This document shows, piece after piece, positions 43,140 through 56,966 of a stretch of DNA of 64,000 nt. Positions within the stretch are counted from its first letter, which is position 1; each line of letters opens with the position of its first letter. The notes under the pieces were generated by a model. The model saw nothing but the letters and a program-made list of their open reading frames with translations. It had not been told where the DNA came from and did not search any database. Source of the stretch: Drosophila miranda (Eukaryota > Arthropoda > Insecta > Diptera > Drosophilidae); the NCBI RefSeq assembly GCF_003369915.1, contig NC_046676.1:22116001-22180000 (forward strand), given 5' to 3'. A program made the position numbers and the translations under genes.

Positions 43140-44911
43140 GTAAGTGCCATCCCCTCCTGCGCTCCATTTCCATTGTGGTTCGATGGGTCGGGAGGAAATA
43201 GCAAATAAATGTCAAATAACATGGCTATAGCCATAGTCTCTCCCCTACACCGCTCATATGTGGGGGTCCCTATATTTGCTGTGTTGCGGGTAAGTACTCG
43301 TAGGCAGGACAAAAGGCGCACCACGTTGCGTATACGTAGCGTTGCCAGTGTTGCCAGGGCGGCACTGTCGGCACTGCTGGCAGTACGAGTATTTTATTAA
43401 CATTACATTGCCTTCAACTCTGCCTGACATAATAGAAAATTGAATTGCCACGATGGGGAGTAACGAAGGAGACGCATCCCAGAGCATCGGGCAACGTGCA
43501 ACTCACTCCCCGCCCCAATGGTTGGGCTTGTTTATGAGCACAACGAAGCCGGGCCCCGAGCCGGGCCCCAAGCACTGGGGTCCTGCAAGTGATGCAATTA
43601 AGTGAACAGCTCTGAAGGATGCAAAACATAATTGAAGCCCGAGTGCCATGAGGTCGTGGCATGCCCCCCCTTTCATAATGATGGAGAGACCTGATGCGAC
43701 AGAGATGATTGGAACGTCGGGTGGATGGGGGTAATTGTAGTGGGAGTTGTACCAGAACTTAAGTAGTTCATGCTCATTGGAACAGAATTTCTCGGAGCAA
43801 TATTGGGCAGAAATGGCTTTGATTATTGATTATCCCCAGCCCATCTCCTTCCTACATAAATTCAGTCATAAGTAGCATGTCTTTTTACAGATATTAAGCT
43901 TAAGAAAAAAATGTGGACACATCTATCAGTGAGATACTTTCTCTCTTGGCTCTGGCTTTCTTTACTTATTTTGTCAATGGAGCTCTACTTACCAAGTACT
44001 CTATTTGGCCAAGTACATCGTCTCCACCTTACTCTCCCTTTCCGCAGTAACAAAGTCCGTGAACTTTTGCTTTCACTCGACGCTGGGGAACAATATCGGA
44101 GCTAGTCGGGTGTCCTTTATTCATTCCGTTCGCTGCCAGGCTCCAGCTGCCGCGTCTCGAGAGCTGCCACACACAACATGCTTCATTTTATTATGCAACA
44201 GCAGCCAACAGCAGAAAAAGTCGAAAACTTGCTATTTTATAGGGTACCTCCACATAGTACGCGTCCTGCAATACGAGTATATAGAAAAACAGAATAAAGA
44301 ATGAACAAAAAAAAAAGAAAAAACTTGACGCGACATTGTCGTAAATAAGAGGAAAAAACTTTGGCATTGTTTTCCATTTCCCAGTACCAGTCGCAGTCGC
44401 AGTCTCTTTCTCTTTCCCTCTGTTGAAGTATCCCTATCTCTATTCCAGGGAAATGGGAAAGAGGAAGGAAAAACTTGTGAATGAATATGATAAGTTTCCA
44501 TTCCATTCCCTTCCCCTTGGCTGGTGTGCGTGTGGGTATGGGTGTTGGCCATGTGTGGGTAGCCGTCATAAATTTGTGCTAATCCAATGTGGTGGCTCGG
44601 TTCTATATGGAGGTGAAGTGAACTTTATGGCTACTTGAGCTCCCACTGACGCCTGACACTCCTCCTTTCTGCACAAAGTTTTTTTATGGTTTGTGAAGCG
44701 TGAAATATGCAACAAATTGTACGGAGGAAGTTGTCTGGGAAAATATGTAGTCAAAGGGGGTAAGGGATAGTCATTTGTATTGGTAGAATGTGATCCATGT
44801 GATCTAATTAGCTTAAGATGATCTTTCCTTTTTGATAGATATACCATCCCACAAACAAGAGACAGGGGTATCAATCAGAGTTAATTTGAATACATTGGGA
44901 AAATCCACATA
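43140..44911. other. first part of the long intron (plus-strand gene)
   Basis: No coding exon recognised. Contains an imperfect GCCGGGCCCCGAGCCGGGCC repeat near 43550-43567 and otherwise AT-rich mixed sequence. Confidence 0.5.
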
Positions 44912-45526
44912 TCAGACGACACGGCGCACCTCAAAGAAGCGCTTCAGGTAGTACACCTCCAGGACGGTCATGATCAGCAGCATTGAGGGACCGAATATCG
45001 ACCAAGAGACGATCCGGAAGTGGACACTGTCGCTGACGGCCAGATGGCCGCGATATCGGACATGCATGTACTCCTGCTCCTGCTTGACGGCTATCATCTT
45101 GCCGGACAGCTCGTTGATCATCAGCTGGACAATGGCCTGCTCGAGGACATCGTCGCCGCGTCGCTGGGGGTCCGTGTAGTAGGCCAGGCCCCGAATCACA
45201 TGGAACTGGAACATCAGCACCTTGGGGGTTAGAGTGGAGAGCTGGTTGTCGAAGCAGAGCGTGAACACGCCCCGCTTGCTGGCGCTGAAGGTGAAGCTGC
45301 CCACGGAGTCCCGATCGGAGTGGTGCAGAAGTTCCCCTTCGGGGCCCTTGATCGACACGCCGATGTCCTTGAAGCCGCCCTCCATCACCTCGAAGGAGAT
45401 GGTGATGCGTTCGTTCTCCAGGACATGTTCGTGGAAGCAAATCTCCTCGTGGGCGTCCACGGTGATGAGGAAACCGCCAGCCGATTCGAGTAGCAAAGCG
45501 AATATAATACAGATTGCTGGAAACAT
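44912..45526 (-). CDS. TMED2-like p24 cargo receptor, intronless nested gene
   Basis: p24-beta family proteins cycle between ER and Golgi in COPI/COPII vesicles and help select GPI-anchored and other cargo. 204 aa in one exon. Signal peptide (residues 1-18), GOLD domain starting FLITVDAHEEICFHE with the two conserved Cys (EICF and TLCF), MEGGFKDIGVSIKGP, a coiled region ending KQEQEYMHVRYRGH, one membrane span (about 172-192) and the cytosolic tail YYLKRFFEVRRVV, identical to TMED2 in its FF and RR sorting signals. The luminal stalk differs (GLAYYTDPQRRGDD) from the canonical protein. It lies on the strand opposite the presumed host intron. Being intronless and diverged, it resembles fly TMED2 retrocopies with restricted, often male, expression. 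Confidence 0.9.
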   Translation of the reverse strand: MFPAICIIFALLLESAGGFLITVDAHEEICFHEHVLENERITISFEVMEGGFKDIGVSIKGPEGELLHHSDRDSVGSFTFSASKRGVFTLCFDNQLSTLTPKVLMFQFHVIRGLAYYTDPQRRGDDVLEQAIVQLMINELSGKMIAVKQEQEYMHVRYRGHLAVSDSVHFRIVSWSIFGPSMLLIMTVLEVYYLKRFFEVRRVV

Positions 45527-48500
45527 TTTTAATTTGTTGTAATTTTGCTTCGTGTTTGCGGGCGAGTATCTATATTTGAGTTTGTGATTGATGTGCTATG
45601 CCCCCTACACATTTGACAGTAATTTTCAGGCAAACTCCCATCGGATGTGGGTTTAATAATTGATTTCTGTACTAATTTACTCAGTGTTTCGCTTCATTAT
45701 CGAGCTGACCTATCGCTCTTTGGCCTCTCTGCAAGCACCCTTCAAATCAAATTAAGATGATAAAAGCAAATGGGAAATTGTTAGACAGGCCACCCACTCG
45801 CACCACCCACCCATCCATTCATTCGTTCGTCCATTCGTCCATCCTTCTATAGACATAGCGCACGATTCCCGGCCCTCGTCAATGCATATTTGATGCTATT
45901 GATTCCTTGGACCATCTATTGTCAAAATGTCATGCATTTTTAATGCCATCGGGGAGTTCTGATTGTGATGCCGCCGTCAATTCATTTTCACTCCTCTCCC
46001 TTTTTCCCTCTGTAAAACAGACTTAAATATAATTTCAATTTATTTTTTGTTGGATTCCCAATAATGATTGTTATGCCGAAAGTTGAAAAAACTTCAATTG
46101 TTTGATTTATAATTGTTGGAAAAAGGGTTCAATGAAATAAACGCTCGAACGTCGGAGCCAATTGGAAAGCTTTTCCAGCGCATAATGCAATTAAATTGTT
46201 GCTGATTTTTGCTGATTAGTTTGCTGCCACGGAGCCCCAAACATTTGTTAATATAATTCCGACAATTATTGTGAAATTTTTCGGATGAAATGAACAGCTT
46301 TCCGCCATTATTGTTTGAGATACTTTAAAACAGTTGAAGAATGTTCGAGTTTTGGGGTTTAATGACTCCAAACTTCGTTTTGCTGTGAACGAAGGTTTTC
46401 TTTGTCGAACTTTAAAGAAGGAACATCTTTTTTTCCAGTGATACACCCTTTGTAAGTCTGTAGCACCGCTCTAGAGTTTATGTCGCGCCTTAAAACAATT
46501 TTACGAGCCGCCAATTCAGCAGAACCGAAGCGAAACCCCTTCTGCAGAGCACCGTCACACAGCACACGGCACACGGCACACTCGACTATTTGGAAAATGT
46601 TCCACCCCGCACGTGACCCCGCACCCCCCCTGTGCCTATGGTTCTCTGCCTGGCCAAAAGCGTTTTACAACTATTTGCTGTGTGCTCTGCTCATTCTTTT
46701 TCCTCTTGTTCCTGGTGGTGTTCTTCCTTTTTTTCGCTGGATGCCTCGCACTTTTGAATATATACGAGTATCCTTTATGATATTCAATTTCAAATTCTAA
46801 TGCTTTAAGCGATTAAGTACACGCTTTACGCCACTTAACTTCATGTCGCTCTGTGTGCTCGGTGTCAGCTGGGAAACTCTTCCCTAGTCCCTCCTCCCTT
46901 TTGGCCCTCTCAGAGCCGTGCTATGCGGAGCTATCGCGGGTATTTGCCGACTTCAGTTACTTTAGGCGCCGCCAACACTTGATGCCTGCTCCTGTTCCCA
47001 TCCCCAGGCTTATCCCAGGCTCCTGCCACTGCTGCTGCTGCTGCTGCTGCTGCTCCTTCATCTCCTGTTCCTTCTCTGTGTCGACATGACATCGACGCTC
47101 TTAAGTGCCAGTTCGAGTTGGCCCGGCCAAGCGGGGTCTGGGAGGGAAAACTCCGACTGCTGCCTTTTCCTTTCCTTTCCGTTTTTTTTTTTTTTTTTTT
47201 TGTTGGCCTGTGTCGTGCTCAAGGACTTTTTTCATGTGCGTGCAGCAGCTTAGTGGCAGATGTGGGGGACAGCCGCCCGAGCCCAATCCCATTCCGAATA
47301 GATGAGGGGACAGATTTCGTTACGGTTTCCATTGCCACCGCTGCCGGGCCTGGCTTAAAGCGGCTTAAATTGCGTACACGCCCAGTCGGTCAGAGTCGTG
47401 GTAGACGACTGTCTGCTGGTAATGGCCGAGCCGGAATTTCTCCGTCTCTCTCTCTCTTGCTCCTTCTATTGCTGGGGGGCTGTCCACTTATTTTGCATTT
47501 GGCTGAAACTATCTTTTTTCGGCCCACTTTTTCTCTGGCATCTACTCAATTATTATTATGCCGCCTGGGAGAAACCGTTGCCGTAGTTGTCTCACGTGCC
47601 TCTGTGATCTACTTGCCACTGCTGTCCCACTCTCTCTCTTTATTCTTCTATTTCTATGTATGCCTCGTCTTCATCAAATCGCTTTTGTGACCAGGTCATT
47701 CGTGCGTGTTCTAATTTGTTTGCTACGCAGTTCCCTCCCTGTGTGTATCTGTGTGACTGCATGTCTGGTGTGTATGTGTGTCTCTAATGTTGATTGCCAC
47801 TCAAGCCCCCCCTCTAGCCCGCAGTCCCCCCTTCCTTGGCAACTTCCCCCCCCTGCTTCCGAGTCCACTTTTAATGTCCTTTTAAAGGTGCAAATGATTT
47901 CGTTTCGGTGCTATTTTTTGGAAATTTCTTTTTTGTGGAGACACACACACGGCACAGGTGACGGAAATGCCTCCGAGTGGGGACATGCGGTCTGAGGCAA
48001 TTATCATAAATAGCTCAAAAAAAGTTGTTCTTTTTATTGATAGCGCCGCAGTGTGTCCTTCTGTTTCTGTCCACAAAAGTCCTTCAGTTTTCCTCTTTGC
48101 TGCAAGAATCAGTCATAGGAAAACAGATCATTCACTATATCATATAGTTTCGAAGGGAAAGTGTGTACATTAAAGTCCATCTCTGGGTTTCTATTGAATA
48201 AAAGCCAAAAGAGACTCCAAATTTATGTTGCCTACTTTTTGGGGCACGGTTTTGATGGAATATTATTGGGTTATCTGAGGAAAATTCTTTGACAGAACTT
48301 CGAAACAGAAAAACATACCCATATCTGAAATGTTTATTTGCCAAACAACTCAAAGAAATCGAAGCCGGGGAAAAAGACAGTTCCGCCGGCGAACCTTTCA
48401 GATGATAAGCGGGGGGGAAGACTGGCATCCTGCCCCACAAGCCCCACACACAAACACACACAGGAATCGTGCTAATCTTCACTTGAAAAACACTTGAAGA

Positions 48501-51500
48501 AGAGAAGACGAAGGAGAGGCAGAGACAGTGCGAAAAGCCAAAAGAAATGGGGCGAAGGACTCTGCCGCAAGGCTGTGAATGAGCTGTAAAAAGGCTCAAG
48601 TATTGACAATGCCTTTGGTCCATACTTAGGCATCAATGATAGCCCCTCCCTTTACTCTTTCCTTCTGTTTGTGTGTGTGTGTAATGGGCTAATGGGCGTG
48701 GCAGAAGTGGGCCAGACAACAAATTGGCTAATTTCGTTCTTTTTCTGGAGTGTGTATGTGTGTGCAAGGATTTATTTCAATTGAAAGTGCCGCCATGAGC
48801 TGTCAACAAGAATCCCTTCTCCAGACTCCGGCAATAAGTCAGCTAACGAGCTTCAATGAGGCATGCCAAGTATTTCCGGGACGAACAGAAAGGGAACCGA
48901 CTAGAGAGAGAGAGAGGGATAGCTGCAAAGACATAGTAGAGTGAGATAGAGAGACATCAAGTGGCCTGGCATTGAAGTTAGTGAAGCATTTTCCTGTCCT
49001 TTTGCTTCGAGAGTTTTGGCTAACATTTTTGTTATGTGTTACCATGAAATTTACATTAGAATTTCCTTTTCCTCCTTTTCCTGCCACAATTTGCATGCAC
49101 AAACAAAAGAGAGAGACAGAGAGCGAGAGACAGGCACAGAGTGTGCGAGCGTAAGAGAGATGGCTAAAGACATTTCGCATAACTTTGTACAATTTTCAGC
49201 GTTGAGAAGTCCAGAAAATTTTCGAGCCACAAATTAATGTATGCGGCACATCTGCAACGTAATTTTGCATTTGACATTTGTTTGTTAATTGAATATTTGT
49301 GTTTCTGATTAAAATCCGTTGGGAGAATATTATACTCGTGTGTAAATACCCGTGGATGCTCTCGCATTGCTAATTGGCCGTTGGTTTCTCGGTCTCGGCC
49401 ATCAGCCACTCAATTAGTTAAAGTTTTTGGGGCAAAGAAGCTGCTACAGACTTGTGGCTTACCCCCGGGGGGATGATCCAGCTGTTTCCGCAGCCTCGAC
49501 AAATCGCTCGACTATGTCTATCCCCGCATCAGGCATTTGACATTTGCAATTTCGCTTCACGCTTGGCGAACAAGCAAAAAGGTTTCTGTGGCTTTTGTGG
49601 CTGTCACTTGGCGACCAAGCCCCAATGGACTTTCCGTATCGAGCGGCTTCTGGCTTTGATTGAACTTAAATGAAGCCCGATGCGGTTAATGGTGTGGAAA
49701 TGCGACCAGCCATGGCAGAGGACTAGGGACATATCAAATCAATTACTTGTGGGTGGGGGTAATGGAATTAATATGGGACTACTGGGGAAGAGTCCCCCCA
49801 TATCTGAACTATCTGCTGGAACCCAAATAAATCTTACATTTATAATTAAAGCTCCTCACATGGAGGGTCTTTTCAGTTAAGATAACCCATTCGTTATGTT
49901 AATTTCACGCTCTTAATTCCACGCATAAATCAAATGACAAATTCAATGATAATCTCATTTGCTACAACTCTGGCATTCAATTAACAAAAGGCAACACTGG
50001 CAACAATCACAAAAGCAGAATTTAATTAAATATTCCTTAAACAGCAGACAGCCGACAGCAAACAGCAGAGAGAGGAGAAGTGACTGGGAGTACGAGTGTA
50101 TGCAGATTGAATTAAGTTCTATTTTTCACGCCCTCTTTACAAAACCTGAAGGGGCAGGGGGGTATGCCAATGTTTAGCACAAAGCTTTGAGTGTGTGTGT
50201 AACCCAACAAGCACACACACACACCCGGAGACGGACAGAGAGAGCGGCGGGAAACACCGACACTTTTGCGTGAGGCACGAAAAATTTAATTTTCTCACAT
50301 TACTTGTGCATACTTGGAAAAGCCGGAGGCGAAAAACCGAAACCAAAAACCGAACAGCAAACACCCGGACCCAACCCCGACACAACCTTAAGCACCCCGT
50401 TTCACCCCCCTCCTACGTATGCGTAATATTGAAACAATGTGAAAATTGCGCATACGCACAGTTGTTCCGCTTCACACGCAAGACTCAGCCCACAAACAGA
50501 ACCAGGACCCCAAAAATACTTTATTTGATAAGCAAGTCATTTGCATATGCCATTTGACAACGCCCCCGCTCCAAAGAGACAGAGCCAGAGCCTGGAAAAG
50601 GGTAGAGGTACGGCCGGGGCTTGCCATTAGAAACTTTGCTCAAATCAGCGTCGTGTCAAATATGTTGCCTGCTTGGAGCAACTAAGCAGCAATGACTGAC
50701 AACCAGTACAGTTGTGTCTGTCGGTCTGTCTGTCGGTCTGCCTGTCTGTTGCAGATGTTGCTGATTGCCTTTCTGTGCGAATTGCATTGAAGAGTTGAAA
50801 GTGAGGTTCAAATTTACTGAATCATATTTGGATCCATCTTTGGTTTTAATTTGCTCTAAAAGCTTTTGAGAAATAATCGATGCTGTTGTGTCTCCTCCTG
50901 CTGTGTACAGAGTAGAAGGAAGTAGTAATTTTTAGTATTTGAAAGATCCATCTATCTGCTGCTCAAACATTTATTGATACATAATCGATGCTGCATCGTG
51001 TGCTGCAGCTTTATTTCAATTTCTTCAAAACAATTAATCTCTTTCAAACAAATGCTGCAACGCATTTGTTATGTGTCTTTGTTTTATCGATTTAAACCAG
51101 AAAACTCCGCCTCCACTGCTCCACTGGTCTCCTGGTAACCCGTTTCCCACCAAAAGCAAACACATTCATATTTTTCCAAACGATTTCTCGAAAGATTCAC
51201 TGTCAACACAGTTTCTAACCCAACAAGGACGTACATCATCGGCCATTATATAGTTCCCAGTTTCCTCGATTCAGACCCAAGCAGGAAGCTTAACCAGATA
51301 TTTATACGTACTTCCTTCTCCGATAGGCCCCCGCCAGCCACCTGCATCTGGCCCTGTGGCAGTTCAACATTTTTTGGGCAGTGGCGACAATATTTTTGCA
51401 CAATTTCCATTTTATTATTGCACATAACCCAAAATGCCATTTATTTTTACAAGTGCTTGTTGAAGTTTTCTACATTTCTCTCCTCTGGCTGCCAGCAGCA

Positions 51501-54311
51501 AGAATAACAGAGGGAAAGCGGAGAGAAATGTGTAGAAGAGCAAAAGCAACAACAATTGCGATGCCAAACACAGAAATTTATGGTCATTTGGGGAATTTTA
51601 CGCTTTTTCAGCTTTGGAGCGGCGCATTAAATGCTTACATGTTGATTTAACATCCAGAAGCATGCACAGCACAGCACAGCACAGCGAAAGGATCTGGGGT
51701 TACAGTAGAGTACAGTCAACCCCATGGATTGCTTCGCGCTGCCTTGTAACTCTGGTGTTGCTGCCTCATTCTTCTTGGTAACTCCTCCTTCTTCTCTGCT
51801 CCTCTGCTTCTGGCCACTGAAAGTGCTACTTTGCATGCACTCCTTTCGGCTGGCCTTTCCTCTCATCCCCTGTTCGTGCTTAGTGCCTCGAATCGTTTGT
51901 ATCCTATATCCCCGTTCCTTCTGCTTTGTTTTAGCGCGCTCAGGGTTCGTTTTCGGCGCTGCAAATCTTTGTTTATTTGCAGCTAAAATGCAACGATTTA
52001 TTGTAATTTTATACACAAGCCAAACCAGGCCGGGACTTAAGAAAGCCAAAGCACAATCCCGGGACCCAGGAGCCGGGGCCCAACCATAGAGCTCAACAAA
52101 TTGTTGGAAATTATGGCCTCAAAGCCAGGCAGGCGCTTTCATAAACATATGGTCGGTACGACCAGATTTGTTTAAACTTTGTCCATAAACTGGGGCAACT
52201 TATATGAACAGGATAGTCGAGTAGCGGAACTTGGGTTTTCTCTATAAATAACTTCTGAGCAGGAGTTTTAGTTGAGTTTATCAATTAGCAAATGAATTAA
52301 GTTCTTTAGGAAGTCCACTTCCTTCACTTCCTTCACTTCATTAATCGATTTATAACCCCTGTTAATGCCGAACCCCATCTATACTTTTATTTATTAGCCA
52401 TGCCATGTGGTTCCCTTAAGAGCTCAGTGGAAAACTATCGACTAAAGCCTTTCTATAACCCTTTTTCTGTGGTTCTAGTATGCCTAGTTCTAAACAATCC
52501 AATCCATCTTCATCGCAGGGCCACAAATCAAAGCTCTCTCAGAAATTGTTTACTCTGTAGAGCCCGAAACAAAGTGCAGGAGGGGGAAAACTAAGGCCCA
52601 AAATAGAGAGGGGCAAAAAATGCCAAGAGAACGAGGGGAGAGCGAGGGATCAAAGGGAAAGAAAGGGACGAGCAGCGAGGAACGATTGTTTTGGAGAGGA
52701 AATTGCGCTTTTACAACGAGTACTCGCACTTTTACTTGGCTGCGTTTTTGAATGTTGATTTTTTGAAAGGGATTTCTGCACTCTAAAGAAAATACCAATG
52801 CAGCGTGTGTCTGTGTGTGTGTGTGTGTGCCGCCAAAAGAGCGAGTGTATGTGTGTTTACGGTTAAGTTTGTTGTGTGTTTAGTTGCGCGTATTGCAGCT
52901 TTTTTTTGTGGGGGGTAAAGAGAGTGAAAGAGAGACAAATGGCTAAGAAAATTTGGGTGTACGGGTGTGTGTGGGGAGCTAAATGAAAAGCAGGGCCCCA
53001 TGTGCATTTCTAGGGGCCCAAAGGCGGTCAAAGTAGAAAGCATCGGGGGCTCTGGATTTCGTATTTTATTCTGCATATTCTGTACATATGTATGTGTGCT
53101 CTAATGCATGCATGCATCTGTGTGACATGTCAAAGCAAAACTTTGTTTCGCTCCTTCGGGCGCTCGTCCGTAATCTCTGTCCGCTGTTTGCCGTTTTCCA
53201 TTTTCCTTTTTCCTTTTTCAGGGCACTCGCGTCCGCTTTTGCTTTTGCTTTTGTTGCTCCACTCGAACCTCGAAGCGATATTGTGGCTTGCCCAAAAGTC
53301 AGGCAACCCCCCAGCCACCTCCTTCCCCGGCAGGAGCCACCTCGCCCACATGAATATACAAATACTTGCATATATTACTCCGGATATTTGTCCCAAATGT
53401 GCGCTGTTTTCGGTTAACAAAAAATTAAAACGTGCATTTTCTGTGGCAAGCAGGAAGGGAGGAAGGGCGGCAAAATGCGGTGGGAGGCATAGCGGCTCCG
53501 GAGGCAATCTCGTATATTTTTGATGAGTCCCGTGGGGGCTAGTAAGACCATGAGATATGGAAGACAGTTTTCCTTTGTTCTCCCAGTTTTTTTTGCGAGG
53601 GTTTTTCGCTTTTGTTGGTTCAGGTTTTTGTGGCTTTAAGCTCGAATGGGAATATATGGCTAAGAAGGGAGCACAGCAATGCATGTGTGCAGTAATCGAT
53701 ACGTTTTCTGTGGCTATACAGATCTATATCACTCTGAGGAATGAAGCATCAGCAATCGGATATTCCCCAGTCTGTCTACGACTATCAGAAACTGGATATA
53801 ATCTTTCGTCTTGCGCAACTCAATTCCTGGCAATTCATTTCTCCACCACAAAGATCTCCATTAATAATCAGTAGAATTTTCAGCTGCGAAATTGAGCAAA
53901 AACTATCTGGATAATTTGTTAAATTGTTCAGCTGCCACAGGCGCCAGCACAAGAACATACATAGATATAGCCAGGCACAAGCACAAGCGGCACGCACACA
54001 CGGGGCAGAGTTCAAGTTGCCGCATTTCAGCAGCACCTGGTTATGGGAAAACTTTAAGCAAATTATTGCGTTTATTAAAAAGCTTTAAAAAGGCTGCTCG
54101 GGCTCTCCGCTCTTCGGATCCTCCGTGTCTGCTCGGGGAGTTCCCTTACAGTTCGGTTGAAATTTTGGGGCTAGAGAAATGCTAAACTTTAATGGCCACC
54201 CACACACCCACACACAGATGAAAGTTTATTCGAAAGAAAAACTTGAAGTAATTTGCACAGTAATTGGGTATTAACCTAGCACAGAACCAGAGAGTGAGAC
54301 AGCTTTACACA

Positions 54312-54335
54312 AAGAGAGAGAGAGAGAGAGAGAGA
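54312..54335 (+). repeat. (AG)n microsatellite with adjacent GGGCGAGACA duplication
   Basis: AG dinucleotide run followed by two copies of CAGGGCGAGA. GAGA-factor sites are implied but no promoter was recognised nearby. Confidence 0.85.
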
Positions 54336-56931
54336 CAGGGCGAGACAGGGCGAGAAAGAGGAAGAGAGATACAGAATAAATGGACATAGTTTAAGGCACG
54401 TTCTCCGGCTCAGTTCGTTTAAGTGCCACACACATTCCTCATACGCCATGTGAGACACATCTCTCTCTCTCTCTCCCTTTCCGTGCTCCCGTATTCCCGT
54501 CTCTGTCTCTTGGTCTCTCTGGTGCGGTCATTTTGATGGATTTTCCCTCCCTCAGTGTGGCTTCGGCTGGATCCAAGCAGGCAGACAGACAGACAGACAG
54601 TTCTTTATTCAAAACTCACACTCGCTATCCATTCGCTTGGCTATCCATTTTGCATTCTGCATTTTCAGTTTCAATTCCACAGCCCGTTGGCAGTTTTTGC
54701 ACCATTTTGAGGCCGTCGTGCCGTCGTGCCGTCGAGGCCTTTATTTGATATTAAATATTAACAAAATGGCCTCAATGTACAGGCCCCAATGTGTGGCAGG
54801 AGCGTGCTTGAGTTCGGCAGAGGAGGGGCTACTCTTTGTCAAGGGTATCGACTGATTCCTCACCTAAGCTTAGCCCTTCTTTGTGTTTTGTGTGCACTGG
54901 TTTAATCCCCTTTTAATCTTTAGTTGGATACCTTTGGGTCCCCCTTTTAGGTGGCGACCCTGCCTCCTTGTTGTCTGTAAACTTTGCACTTTATCCTTAA
55001 ACACACACGTAGGCACAGGCACCGGCACAGGCACTGGCACTGGCCCACACAGCTGCATGTGTTTCGTTTATAAATTTATATAGACGTTGCCTCCGCTCTG
55101 CTGTTTGCTCGGCAAATTTTCCTATCAATTTTTTTCTGCGGCTCTCCCACATCCTCCTGTTCCGTGGCATGCAACGTAGAGGTTGTTTATTTGCTTAACT
55201 GACGCACTGCTGATGTTGGCTGCGCCGGTTGTTGCCGCTGCAGCACGCGATGTTGCGGGTCATCCAGCGTGGGTGGAGGGGGGGTTATTTTTGATGTGCA
55301 CCTGTGCAGCGGCGCTCTTTTATCAGCCGTTTGGCTTGGAGTTGTTTGCCTTGATTTCGCGTGGGGCAGCGAATAGGGCTTTAAACGGGGAAACAAGATA
55401 CTTACTTAAGCGCAGTCTCTACCCATCGTATATTCGATCTATGAATGTGAATAAAAGTTTAACTTTTCTGTTGTTGGATGAGCAGAAATGTGCTTCAGTT
55501 CGCAAAACAAACTTAGATAATCCCTCTGCCCATCCGCTCAAATGGAAATGCAGGGAACCGGCGGAGATCCGGTCAGTCGCCGCTGCATAACTAGCTAATT
55601 AATATTAATGCACAGCGAATGCTAATTACGCCAACAACTACAAAAAAGCTAACACTCACCGACACACGCTCGTCCATGGGAGGGAAAAAAGGGAAAGAAA
55701 AACAAAGTATTTTCCACACACAATCATAGGAGACGTGAGAGCGGGCGAGCGGGAGTGTGGGGAGGAGATGATGCTGCATAGGACGAGAGCAGGACGAGGC
55801 CGAAATGGAAAAAGTTTTGCATTGAAATGCAAGCAAATTGAAATGAGCGGCCCTCAAGGACGGGGGGGTGGGGTGAGTGAAGTGGCTGGAGGAACACGTG
55901 TTGGCCATTTCAAAAATGTAAACGTCAGCGAGTCCATCAGAGGCAGAGGACCCAGCCTCCAACCAACCAAACGAAGCAAGGAACCAGCCAAGCATACGAG
56001 CATCCAGCATCCAGCATCCAGCATACAGAATCCATTCGACTGCAGAGACGTTTATTTGCTTATTCATAAGCAAACATTAACTTCGTTTGCATGCGTGCGA
56101 AAGGGATGTCCATAGAGTTTTTACAAAGCGAGGGCCATAGAGAGAGAAAGCGAGCGAGAGAGGCGCAAAAAGCTTTCGCGAAATGTGATTATCAGCGGAG
56201 GGCCAACAGCTGGCAGCAGCTGCTTAATAAACCCAGCAATCTGGAAGCCATGGAGGACCTTGCATACATACACAGGACAATTGGCCTCGTGTGGACTCGA
56301 AATGCTCAAACTCTGAATAAAACAAAGCAAAAGCAAAGCAAAAGCAAAACAATTGCAAAAATCGCGAAGGTAACTTCGTAAAAATGATTTCATTTTGGGT
56401 GGATGCTGAGAGACCTGCCAGCTGTTGTCTGACGCTTAAGTTAATTAGAAAAAAATATATGTATGCATAAATAATTCTGTGAAAAAGGAGTCTAGTACAT
56501 ATGCACATATTAATGTGGGATAAACAAATGAAACCCTTTTAACAATGCAAATTTCTTCTTTGCAATTCTATATACCAATAAAAGTTGTTTTGAAAATATT
56601 TTAGGGACAATTGCCTGAATTTCAATGCCTCCATACATTACCTTCAATAGGAATAATAAAAGCCACTCCTTGGCTCTCAAAAAGCCCGCTTGCAGCAATT
56701 TATAATGCCAACACTTCCCCCAGTAAAGTTACCGATATTTCCCACACCAAACCATCCACATTTAATATCCTTGTACCGGATCTCGTGCACTCCTTTGCCT
56801 TTGCCGGTTGCAGCAGGTCATTAGGCATGGGAAGAGCGGCCAGAGTCCGAGACGTACACGGGCAGATGCGCAAAGATGCCAAAGCCGCTTAGGCGACAGC
56901 CTCCAGGGCAGAGGAGCGGAATGTGTAGCCT

Positions 56932-56966
<35 letters not shown>
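56932..56966 (+). repeat. homopolymer run of 35 G
   Basis: Thirty-five consecutive Gs between CCT and CTTAATGG. Far longer than any other G run in the window; either a G-quadruplex-prone tract or a sequencing or assembly artefact. Confidence 0.9.

Noticed and set aside
52783..53684. Overlapping ORFs on both strands over 100 codons
   Set aside because: Open in several frames at once because of TG and T-rich repeats; no protein-like composition.
55183..55590. 135-codon plus-strand ORF
   Set aside because: The frame depends on a non-ATG start, lies in a CG-mixed stretch, and shows no domain.
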